From UBA940 sp031548515 (lineage in GTDB: Bacteria; Bacteroidota; Bacteroidia; Bacteroidales; Rikenellaceae): DNA of 55,969 nt. The number at the start of each line of letters is the position of its first letter. The first letter of the stretch is position 1. Shown piece by piece: positions 1 to 6,244 of this stretch. The notes beneath the pieces were generated by a model. That model did not search any database. It saw nothing but the letters and a program-made list of their open reading frames with translations, and was not told where the DNA came from. Where the stretch lies: the NCBI GenBank assembly GCA_031548515.1, contig JAVBRB010000023.1:1-55969 (forward strand), written 5' to 3'. Both the position numbers and the translations under genes were made by a program.

Positions 1-148
1 TACCCATATACTCCGCTGTGAGCGAGAGAGCTATAACTTCGATGTCGCTCATCCGCGGGCGGCGATGCTGATTGCGAAAATTCGCTTTTTGCTCTATGTT
101 TTGCAATGTTCCCAAAATCTTTTCGTAACTTGCGCTAAAGTCGTTCAT
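1..148 (-). CDS. IS982 family transposase, N-terminal fragment (runs off the left edge)
   Basis: Reading the minus strand from the ATG at 146-148 gives about 49 residues before the window ends. It starts MNDFSASYEKILGTLQ and includes RPRMSDIEVIALSLTAEYMG. This matches the N-terminus of Bacteroidetes IS982 transposases, which carry a conserved SD(I/L)EVIALSLTAEYM block ahead of the DDE catalytic domain. Only the non-catalytic N-terminus is visible, so I cannot tell whether the enzyme is intact. The family call rests on recognising this block. Confidence 0.75.
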   Translation of the reverse strand, partial: MNDFSASYEKILGTLQNIEQKANFRNQHRRPRMSDIEVIALSLTAEYMG

Positions 149-240
149 GATATTTATCTGATTGGTAGTCAAATAAATATACGGATATTATCCGACATGA
201 ACAACTTTTTTTATGATTTTATTCTAAATGCACAACGGGT
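1..240 (-). mobile_element. IS982-family insertion sequence, one end (truncated by window edge)
   Basis: A transposase start on the minus strand is followed outward by about 90 bp of AT-rich DNA ending at a plausible IS tip. Read on the minus strand the tip begins ACCCGTTGTGC at position 240, and IS982-family ends start with ACC. The other end lies outside the window, so the inverted repeat and target duplication cannot be checked. The tip lies only 20 bp before the next gene's start codon. Confidence 0.65.
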
Positions 241-260
241 TTACTTAATAAAAAAAGGTA

Positions 261-734
261 ATGAGAAAACGCATATGTCTCATAATGTTTCTTGCGATGC
301 TCTGCGTCGCTTATGGATATACATCGGGTGTGGATGACAATTCGCAAGACCGCAAGTTGACAAAAAAGGAGAAAAAACAGAAGGCCGAAGAAGAACGCAG
401 GGCTTATGAAGAGAAAATTGTAGCAGATTCGATAAATGGAGTGTATATTCCCAGGAATATCATGGAATGTTTCCTTGAGCTTGATAAGCTTTTAGAGCAG
501 GACGGTATTGAAACGGTGAAGAGTATGGAAAACCGGGACGAAGTAATAGTCTTACATATGGGCCTGGGAATGTGGGTGAGGAACAACTGGGGCCTTTGGG
601 GCGGATCGAGGCTCCAGGCATATTTGCGTGACAGAGGACTGAGTCATCCCGATGATATGTCGCATATGATTTTCCAATTTTATTATGACTGGCTGAACGG
701 GATAAATGAAGGCTGGCAAAAATTTGATACGTAA
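261..734 (+). CDS. Exported DUF6794 domain protein
   Basis: 157 aa. Residues 1-20 form a signal peptide (basic MRKR, then a hydrophobic stretch ending near VAYGY). A Lys/Glu-rich linker (about residues 33-55) follows, then a DUF6794 domain from about residue 60. It carries the family hallmarks IPRNIMECFLELDKLL, the block GLGMWVRNNWGLWGG, and a final FYYDWLNG. The domain has no known function that I can state. The start at 261 lies just inside the chromosome flank of the IS982 tip at 240. Its native promoter may therefore have been displaced, and transcription could depend on the element. A strong hairpin at 738-776 ends it. Confidence 0.85.
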   Translation: MRKRICLIMFLAMLCVAYGYTSGVDDNSQDRKLTKKEKKQKAEEERRAYEEKIVADSINGVYIPRNIMECFLELDKLLEQDGIETVKSMENRDEVIVLHMGLGMWVRNNWGLWGGSRLQAYLRDRGLSHPDDMSHMIFQFYYDWLNGINEGWQKFDT

Positions 735-737
735 TAA

Positions 738-776
738 ACAGAAGACGGACGACATTTTGTCGTCCGTCTTCTGTTT
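738..776. terminator. Bidirectional intrinsic terminator between DUF6794 gene and aqpZ
   Basis: A perfect inverted repeat with arms ACAGAAGACGGACGACA and its complement, flanked by A-rich and T-rich tracts. It sits between two convergent genes and can serve both. Confidence 0.85.
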
Positions 777-787
777 TAAATAGAGCC

Positions 788-1459
788 TTACGCTTTCTGC
801 GTGTCGATCGCTTTCCACACTCCGGCGGCCAGAGCGGCGCCCACGAGCGGAGCGGCGATGAACACCCAGAGCTGGCGTAACGCTTCGCCGCCTTCGAAAA
901 TTGCCGGGCCTATACTGCGGGCTGGATTTACCGAAGTCCCGGTGATAGGGATACATACGATGTGGACGAGCACCAGCGCAAGGCCTATTGCCAGACCTGC
1001 GAACTGGTTTTCAGCGCCTTTGGATGTAACGCCCAGGACTACCAGCACGAAAATGAAGGTGAAGACCGCTTCGGCGACCAATGCCGGAACGAGCATGCCG
1101 GCGGCATAGCCGTTGGCTCCGGTGTGGGTTGTAGCTGAAGCGAAATCTTTTGCAATGAACCAGAGGACAGCCGAGCCGATTACGGCGCCGATCACTTGAA
1201 AGATCATGTACATGACAGCGTCTTTTCCGGACATGCGTCCCGACAGCCATACGCCGAGCGTAATGGCCGGATTGATATGACAGCCCGAAACTTTGCCTAT
1301 GGCGTAGGCCATTGCGACGACCGACAGACCGAAGGCGAATGCCACTCCGAGAGTTCCCACGGAGGCGAACGGTTGTCCCGCTCCTGCGAATACAGCTGCA
1401 CCGCAGCCCATAAGCACCAACACCATGGTGCCGATCAATTCTGCAAAATACTTTTTCAT
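788..1459 (-). CDS. aqpZ: Aquaporin Z (MIP family water channel)
   Basis: 223 aa inner-membrane channel for passive water flux. Both NPA boxes are present, in HINPAITLGVW (N63-P64-A65) and SVNPARSIGPAIF (N178-P179-A180, then Arg181). Six hydrophobic spans surround them, as in the family. The start is the ATG at 1457-1459 (MKKYFAELIG). An in-frame ATG 17 codons upstream at 1510 would add a non-family leader and would overlap the TAGATTTG promoter box at 1490-1497, so the downstream ATG is preferred. It is monocistronic between two terminators. The small residues lining the pore suggest water selectivity over glycerol, but this is not certain. Confidence 0.95.
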   Translation of the reverse strand: MKKYFAELIGTMVLVLMGCGAAVFAGAGQPFASVGTLGVAFAFGLSVVAMAYAIGKVSGCHINPAITLGVWLSGRMSGKDAVMYMIFQVIGAVIGSAVLWFIAKDFASATTHTGANGYAAGMLVPALVAEAVFTFIFVLVVLGVTSKGAENQFAGLAIGLALVLVHIVCIPITGTSVNPARSIGPAIFEGGEALRQLWVFIAAPLVGAALAAGVWKAIDTQKA

Positions 1460-1489
1460 TAAAATTGGATTTAATAAGTTAATTGGTAA

Positions 1490-1497
1490 CAAATCTA
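1490..1497 (-). promoter_or_regulatory. Putative -7 box for aqpZ
   Basis: TAGATTTG on the minus strand matches TAnnTTTG. It lies 30 nt before the aqpZ ATG. No clear -33 TTTG was seen. Confidence 0.5.
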
Positions 1498-1540
1498 AGG
1501 ATTTTTTCACGAATACAGCATTATATGATTCAGGATGTGA

Positions 1541-1568
1541 AAAACAGCCCTTTCCGTGAGGGCTGTTT
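1541..1568 (-). terminator. Terminator of the 1584-2348 lipoprotein gene
   Basis: Arms AAACAGCCCT and AGGGCTGTTT enclose a 7-nt loop, followed on the minus strand by a T run. It lies 15 bp past the stop codon. Confidence 0.8.
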
Positions 1569-1583
1569 CCTGTCGCCGGGGGA

Positions 1584-2348
1584 TTATTTCTCGATAACGA
1601 CCGTTTGACGTTCGGTCTTTTCGCCTTTTTCGTGATCTTTGGCTTTCAGCGTCTCTTTTTCTTTGTCGTCTATGTCCTTGAGGACGGTTTTTCCATCGCC
1701 GTCTTTCAGTTTTTCGACTTCACGATTGCCGTCTTCCAGTTCCTTGAATACCTCCTTGTGGCGCTCTCCGTTTTCGAGGGTTTTGATAATCTCGACCTGG
1801 CCGTCGCGTTTGGTGATCTCCTTGATGAACTGTTTTTCGCCGTCGTCGTTAGTTTTCACGAAATCGCGTTCGGCACCGTCCCTTATCTTGACGACTTCTT
1901 TGTCTCCTTCACTGGTGGCCGTCCATACTTCCTTGTTGTCGTTGACCTTTACCTTCCAGATGGGTTCGACATATATCATTGCATAGCTGACCGTTTCGAC
2001 TGCACCGTTGTTGTAGGTGTTGGTCAGCACGACTTCAGCGGATTTTCCATCGGGAGCGACTTTCTCCGAGGTTACCGCAACTTCTTTTATTCCGCCTTTT
2101 TCATCGACCGAAGGCTTGTGTATGGTCTTCAGCGCAGATGCGTGAATTTTTTTTACTTCCGGTTTCGCAGATGCCTCCGGTTTTTCGAAGGCGATTATAT
2201 CCACGAAAGCGTCATAGTCGCCTTTGGATAGTTTTTCAGTGTATTCTCTGGCGGACATTGCAGCGGTTTTCTCAGCCTTTTTCCCTTTACAGGAACCGAA
2301 CGATGCTGCAACTGTGCAAAGAACGGCTAGGTAAACGAGTTTTTTCAT
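1584..2348 (-). CDS. Lipoprotein with NTF2-like N-domain and short charged C-terminal repeats
   Basis: 254 aa. The start is MKKLVYLAVLC at 2348; an ATG three codons upstream is possible. A lipobox ending FGSC gives a mature lipoprotein beginning CKGKK. Residues about 30-135 resemble DUF4878/NTF2-like lipoproteins (SAREYTEKLSKGDYDAFVD, and PIWKVKVND near the end). From about residue 140 the protein is a run of 11-13-residue units of the type xFxKxxxxGx, such as KQFIKEITKRDG, VEIIKTLENGE and REVEKLKDGDG. This looks like a beta-hairpin repeat. The segment WKVKVNDNKEVWTATSEGD is clearly related to the two downstream neighbours in the list (2507-3007 and 3152-3589). Function unknown. Confidence 0.75.
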   Translation of the reverse strand: MKKLVYLAVLCTVAASFGSCKGKKAEKTAAMSAREYTEKLSKGDYDAFVDIIAFEKPEASAKPEVKKIHASALKTIHKPSVDEKGGIKEVAVTSEKVAPDGKSAEVVLTNTYNNGAVETVSYAMIYVEPIWKVKVNDNKEVWTATSEGDKEVVKIRDGAERDFVKTNDDGEKQFIKEITKRDGQVEIIKTLENGERHKEVFKELEDGNREVEKLKDGDGKTVLKDIDDKEKETLKAKDHEKGEKTERQTVVIEK

Positions 2349-2457
2349 AACGGACAATTTTTAGATATAAAATTTCATTTGGTCTTTATTATTGAAATAT
2401 GCCCATTAAACGTGCCATGCTGCATCCGTTGCTGAACTATTCGCCGTGCCGGATTAA

Positions 2458-2484
2458 AAAAGCAGCCCTGTAAAGGGCTGCTTC
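2458..2484 (-). terminator. Terminator of the 2507-3007 gene
   Basis: Arms AAGCAGCCCT and AGGGCTGCTT with a TAA-type loop. On the minus strand it is followed by TTTTTT. Confidence 0.8.
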
Positions 2485-2506
2485 CTTGTTAGCGGCAGGC
2501 TGAAAC

Positions 2507-3007
2507 CTATTTGTTTTTCTTGCTCTCCTTCTTGTCTTTTTTTGCCTGTTCCTCGGCCTGGACCCGGGCTATGACCTGACAGCCGTTTTCGGTGGTGATA
2601 TCTTTAGCGACATACCTTTTGCCTTCTTCGAGTATCTTGGCCACGTGTTTTTTGCCGTTGCCCTTGTTGAGGTCTTTTACGAACAACCTCTCCTTTCCGA
2701 CATGGACTTTAACTTTTTTACCGGTCTTGCCTTCTTTCATTTTGACATAGACGTCCTGTCCCATAGGATTGCCTGCAACCCAAGTCTCGCGATGTTTCTT
2801 TTCTTTCACGCGCCAGTTGTATCCTGTTCCGATCATGCCGGCTTCCATTTTATCGAAGCTGACGTCGCCCGCCACGTATGCTCTGTGGATATCGCGCTGG
2901 TCGGCTTTCATTTTGATCGTCTGTCCGCAGACGGGACATTGCGCACTCGCACCGGACACGGTGAAGATTGCTGCTACGGCTGCTGCCGCCCAAAATAATT
3001 TTTTCAT
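2507..3007 (-). CDS. Secreted protein of unknown function, paralogue of the 3152-3589 product
   Basis: 166 aa. A Sec signal peptide (MKKLFWAAAAVAAIFTVSGASAQ) is cleaved after ASA. The mature protein begins with a CPVCG motif absent from its paralogue, which could be a metal site or a redox pair. The rest (IHRAYVAGDVSFDKMEAGM, YNWRVKEKKHRETWVAG, VYVKMKEGK, KRYVAKDITTENG) aligns block by block with the 3152-3589 protein and, more loosely, with the C-terminal half of the 1584-2348 lipoprotein. The tail is Lys/Glu-rich. It has its own promoter and terminator. No known family was recognised. Confidence 0.75.
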   Translation of the reverse strand: MKKLFWAAAAVAAIFTVSGASAQCPVCGQTIKMKADQRDIHRAYVAGDVSFDKMEAGMIGTGYNWRVKEKKHRETWVAGNPMGQDVYVKMKEGKTGKKVKVHVGKERLFVKDLNKGNGKKHVAKILEEGKRYVAKDITTENGCQVIARVQAEEQAKKDKKESKKNK

Positions 3008-3085
3008 AGTCGCATTGATTTAGTGGGTTTGAAAAATCATTGACGTTTATTAGACGTGTTAAAGTCGGTCGGGTGTAATACTTTA

Positions 3086-3116
3086 CAAAGATATAAAATA
3101 AAAAGCAGCTATCAAA
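3086..3116 (-). promoter_or_regulatory. Bacteroidetes promoter of the 2507-3007 gene, overlapping the upstream terminator
   Basis: TATCTTTG on the minus strand (3093 to 3086) is preceded by TTTG at 3116-3113 with exactly 19 nt between them, the ideal -33/-7 spacing. The -33 box falls in the loop and arm of the neighbouring terminator hairpin. Confidence 0.75.
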
Positions 3117-3127
3117 TAGCTGCCTTT
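3100..3127 (-). terminator. Terminator of the 3152-3589 gene
   Basis: Arms AAGGCAGCTAT and ATAGCTGCTTTTT on the minus strand with a short TTGA-type loop, ending in a T tract. It overlaps the promoter of the next gene. Confidence 0.75.
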
Positions 3128-3151
3128 TCATAAATTATAAAATTTGCCTGC

Positions 3152-3589
3152 TTATTTCGCTGAAACGATCTGGCTGCCGTTCTCGCCGGTGACATTTTTC
3201 AGGGTGTATCTTTTGCCTTCTTCCCTGATCTTGGCTACGTGCTTGTCTTTGTTCACGGGTTCGATGTTCTTAATGAATTCCCGGTTTCCTTTGACGTTGG
3301 CCTTCGTGAATGACTTGTAGTCATTGCCCTTCAGTTTCACCACGACATTCTGCTTGTCTGTGTTGACTGCAGACCATATCTGTTTGTTTTTTTTGTTTGA
3401 GACAGTCCATAGGTTTTCGGTCAGCAGCATGCTGTGCCTTACGTCCTTGATCCGGCCGTTTTTGTAATACTTATGGATGTCCTCGTTGTTGCGGTTGAAG
3501 TTTCCTTTAGGATCGGGACCCTGAGCACTGGCACCTGCTACGGTGAATACCGCTGCCGCAATGGCAGATGCGAAAAATAATTTTTTCAT
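3152..3589 (-). CDS. Secreted protein of unknown function, paralogue of the 2507-3007 product
   Basis: 145 aa with a signal peptide (MKKLFFASAIAAAVFTVAGASAQ) nearly identical to that of its neighbour. Mature blocks DIHKYYKNGRIKDVRHSMLL, NLWTVSNKKNKQIWSAVN, NVVVKLKGNDYKSF, REFIKNIEP, KHVAKIREEGKRYTLKNVTG match those in the 2507 product. The CPVCG motif is missing. The spacing of W, K and G residues suggests a beta-rich repeat fold. The pair probably arose by tandem duplication, with the 1584-2348 lipoprotein a more distant fusion. I cannot name a function. Confidence 0.75.
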   Translation of the reverse strand: MKKLFFASAIAAAVFTVAGASAQGPDPKGNFNRNNEDIHKYYKNGRIKDVRHSMLLTENLWTVSNKKNKQIWSAVNTDKQNVVVKLKGNDYKSFTKANVKGNREFIKNIEPVNKDKHVAKIREEGKRYTLKNVTGENGSQIVSAK

Positions 3590-3749
3590 AACCTTCTTAT
3601 ATTAAATGTTCAAATAAAATGTTTGTTGTTGTCCTTTTGAAATTCACGAAGCGTGCCAGAAACGGCCGGCAGATCCTCTTTTTTTTGTCGTATTACGGAT
3701 ACGGACCATGCTTTCGACATGGCTTTTACTGCTAGTGCTGAGGCAAAAG

Positions 3750-3779
3750 ATTAAGGCAGATCCTTGAAGATCTGCCTTA
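3750..3779. terminator. Terminator of the 3834-4193 gene
   Basis: Arms AAGGCAGATC and GATCTGCCTT around a TTGAA-type loop. It lies about 55 bp past the minus-strand stop at 3834. The T-run is weak. Confidence 0.6.
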
Positions 3780-3833
3780 GAGTCTGATTTGGAAATCATT
3801 GACCGGATTTGCTTCGCTTCTTTCGCGCTTGTT

Positions 3834-4193
3834 TTACCACTTCTCCTCATTCAGCGTATTCCTCAGCCGCTGGGCATGCTCTTCAGCGCGGTTTGTCAGT
3901 TTGGAGGACGCTTCCGAGACCTTGTTCCCGAACTTCTGGGTGTTTTCCGCGAACTTGTCCACCGTATGGATGTAGGTTTCAGAGGCCTTCTGCTTGATTT
4001 CCGTAACCTTATCCGCCACCGCATTCTGGACCTCCCCTGACTTGTCGGCCACTTTTTGTCCGATCTCCGACATTTTATCCGACGCATTCCGGATTTTTTG
4101 CTTCATCTCCCTGTGTACTTCCTGTGCCAGTTCCGCAGCTTTTTCTTTTATCTGGCTGTCGTTTTCCGGTTGGTTGTTCTTTATATTATCCAT
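3834..4193 (-). CDS. Alpha-helical amphipathic protein of unknown function
   Basis: 119 aa with no signal peptide and no membrane span. The sequence is almost entirely helix-forming, with 11-residue-like periodic blocks (IKEKAAELAQEVHREMKQKI, ASDKMSEIGQKVADK, VQNAVADKVTEIKQK, KFAENTQKFGNKVSEAS). This resembles apolipoprotein- or LEA-like proteins and YtxH-type stress proteins. It probably forms an amphipathic coiled coil that binds membranes or partners. The start at 4193 follows an AT-rich region, and the ORF ends in NEEKW. No neighbour gives a functional hint. This is a description, not an assignment. Confidence 0.65.
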   Translation of the reverse strand: MDNIKNNQPENDSQIKEKAAELAQEVHREMKQKIRNASDKMSEIGQKVADKSGEVQNAVADKVTEIKQKASETYIHTVDKFAENTQKFGNKVSEASSKLTNRAEEHAQRLRNTLNEEKW

Positions 4194-4394
4194 GGTTTTA
4201 AGTTTATTGTTTTATAGAAAATAATAACAATCAGCGTGCCGGAATTATTCGTATAACAAATAATCATAGACCGGACTTTGTCAGTAATCGCCTGGGGGTG
4301 TGGCGCAGGAAAAGGCGATGGAGATAGCTGCAGGGGCGTTCCCTGCCTGTGTCGAAAAAAACGGCGCGACCTGGAGCCGTGCCGTTCTAAAACG

Positions 4395-4889
4395 TCACAT
4401 CGCTATTGCGAACCATCCGACCATCGCTATCGAGAACAGTATCCCGAACGCGATGGACGCAATCAGGATTATTCCCGTGGTTTTTATCGATCCACGGAGG
4501 TTGCGGAAAGATTCGGTCATGGCCGCTTCATTGTTCGAAGCCACGGCCTCCCTTGTTTTCTGCGCGAAACGATACAGGTAAATTGCGGGGAGCATCTGCA
4601 CTATGTACATCACGAGGGCGAATATCATTACCGGCCACATTACGACTGCATACATTGCTCCAGCCGCACCGTACATACCGGTGATGTCGTACATCGAAAA
4701 TCCGGCTACGGCTACGGCGATCATCCATAAGATTATGCACACCAAGGCGAGTCCATAGCATATCAGCATGACGATACTGATGAAATTCGCCCATTTGGCG
4801 CTGCTCGCTAGCAGCGATTTATCCTCTTCCCCGATCCTCATCGTTTTGGGTTCCAGGGATGTTTCGATAACGATGTTGCTTTCTTCCAT
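4395..4889 (-). CDS. DUF5362 family membrane protein
   Basis: 164 aa. The ATG at 4889 (MEESNIVIETSLEP) is used; a TTG two codons upstream is less likely. After a soluble N-terminus, hydrophobic spans appear at about residues 33-60, 80-105 and 140-163. The block QMLPAIYLYRFAQKTREAV, followed by a polar stretch and a final hydrophobic helix, matches the DUF5362 pattern of Bacteroidetes. The biochemical role is unknown. The 56-aa gene at 4917-5087 ends 27 bp before this start, so the two are probably co-transcribed. Confidence 0.7.
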   Translation of the reverse strand: MEESNIVIETSLEPKTMRIGEEDKSLLASSAKWANFISIVMLICYGLALVCIILWMIAVAVAGFSMYDITGMYGAAGAMYAVVMWPVMIFALVMYIVQMLPAIYLYRFAQKTREAVASNNEAAMTESFRNLRGSIKTTGIILIASIAFGILFSIAMVGWFAIAM

Positions 4890-4916
4890 AATCAAAGTAT
4901 TTTTAATGGTTAGTAA

Positions 4917-5087
4917 TTACTCCGTTTTCGTTTCGGGGTCGTCATAGAGGTTGTCCAGTTCGACCTGTATGCTGTCCAATTCCTTGCGGTACGCTTCCAT
5001 CCAATCATCCGGCGTATCCGCCGGAGCGTTCTCGATGCGCTGCTGCGCCCTCTCCAGTCCCGTTTCGAGTTCTTCTCTTCTTCCCAT
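4917..5087 (-). CDS. Small acidic protein (56 aa)
   Basis: Reading the minus strand from the ATG at 5085-5087 gives 56 codons and a TAA. The product begins MGRREELETGLERAQQRIEN and ends DDPETKTE. It is highly charged and predicted helical, with no signal peptide or membrane span. Its placement directly upstream of the DUF5362 gene on the same strand, with a 27-bp gap, supports a real short gene. It could be a cytosolic partner of that membrane protein. No family recognised. Confidence 0.55.
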   Translation of the reverse strand: MGRREELETGLERAQQRIENAPADTPDDWMEAYRKELDSIQVELDNLYDDPETKTE

Positions 5088-5222
5088 CGTAAATATACAC
5101 TAAAATTAATTATTATTGTCTATGGTTATCCGCAAAAAAGATACCAAGCCCTTCTGGCGCCGTTTCACCGGGCGATTTGACCGTTTCACGGGTAGACGGG
5201 TTATTAAAAGTGATGCACGCCC

Positions 5223-5253
5223 TTGTTTGTTAAATGAAAAATCCCTAAATTTG
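5223..5253 (+). promoter_or_regulatory. Promoter of the sugar-oxidation operon
   Basis: TAAATTTG at 5246-5253 fits the -7 consensus. TTG at 5223-5225 lies 20 nt upstream, a reasonable -33. The first ATG is about 90 nt downstream. Confidence 0.65.
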
Positions 5254-5342
5254 GCATCGTTATATCCTCCCTCCCTGAAACAACCCGGTTTTTCAAGCGA
5301 AAGCCTAAACTGAACTATTTATTTTATTCTTAAAAATTCGCA

Positions 5343-6218
5343 ATGGACAGAAGAGATTTTCTCAAAAAAGGTGCATTGGCGGTTGCCGGGGCAATTGTCG
5401 GCGGCAGCGTTATTTCGGGATTGGCAGGCAGTGCCGGATGTACGCCTGCGCCTAAACAAAAACGCATCGGGCTTCAGCTCTATTCGCTCCGCGATGCTAT
5501 GAGGGAGGATCCGGAAGGAACTCTGAAAAAAATAGCCGCAATGGGCTATACCGAACTCGAAACCGCTTCCTACGACGGCAGCAGGATCTACGGCTACACT
5601 CCGCAGGATTTCCGCAAGTTGGTCGAAGGTCTCGGAATGAAGGTAAGCAGCTGCCACGTCGGCAGGAACTGGGAACCCGAAAAGGAAGAAGAGATAATGG
5701 CCTGGTGGAAGAAGGCTTTCGAAGACCACAAGGCGCTCGGCTGCAAGTATGTCGTCCAGCCTTCGATAAATCTGGGCGATACGCTCGAATGGACTGCCGC
5801 GCTGTGCGGTTACTGGAACAAACTGGGAGCCATGGCTAAAGAATACGGCATGACGTTCGGCTACCACAACCACGCCGCGGAGTTCGACGTGATAGAAGGC
5901 GTGGTGAATTACGACTACATGCTGGAGAACACTTCGGCTGACGTCACTTTCGAGATGGACGTTTACTGGGTTTCGCAGGCAGGCAAGGATCCGGTCGAAT
6001 ACCTCAATAAATATGCAGGCCGCTTCGCCCTTCTGCATATCAAGGACGATTCGATCATCGGCGACAGCGGCAAGATTGATTTCGAAAAGATATTCAATGC
6101 GGCATATGCACAGGGAATGAAGGATTACTATGTGGAGGTTGAAAAGTATACCCTGCCGGCCGATATCTGCGTCGAAAAGAGTTTCGATTTCCTTAATGCG
6201 GCTTCTTACGTGAAATAG
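5343..6218 (+). CDS. Exported sugar phosphate isomerase/epimerase-like TIM-barrel protein
   Basis: 291 aa. The N-terminus MDRRDFLKKGALAVAGA is a twin-arginine (Tat) signal, and a Cys at GSAGC suggests possible lipidation. From about residue 40 the protein is a xylose-isomerase-like TIM barrel (KRIGLQLYSLRDAM, HNHAAEFDV, FEMDVYWVSQAG, LLHIKDD, YYVEVEKY), with the Glu/Asp/His residues expected to bind a divalent metal. Related proteins in Bacteroides work as hydratases or isomerases on 3-keto sugars or their elimination products, not on sugar phosphates. That role is inferred from the next two genes: a dehydrogenase 26 bp downstream, then a DUF1080 lipoprotein. It heads the operon. Confidence 0.85.
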   Translation: MDRRDFLKKGALAVAGAIVGGSVISGLAGSAGCTPAPKQKRIGLQLYSLRDAMREDPEGTLKKIAAMGYTELETASYDGSRIYGYTPQDFRKLVEGLGMKVSSCHVGRNWEPEKEEEIMAWWKKAFEDHKALGCKYVVQPSINLGDTLEWTAALCGYWNKLGAMAKEYGMTFGYHNHAAEFDVIEGVVNYDYMLENTSADVTFEMDVYWVSQAGKDPVEYLNKYAGRFALLHIKDDSIIGDSGKIDFEKIFNAAYAQGMKDYYVEVEKYTLPADICVEKSFDFLNAASYVK

Positions 6219-6244
6219 ATTAACCTAAATAAAACCAATTGATT

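Noticed and set aside
3644..3850. 68-codon minus-strand frame
   Set aside because: Spans the terminator of the preceding gene, overlaps its end and lacks family features.
5116..5313. 65-codon frame before the sugar operon
   Set aside because: Contains the operon promoter; sequence looks random.
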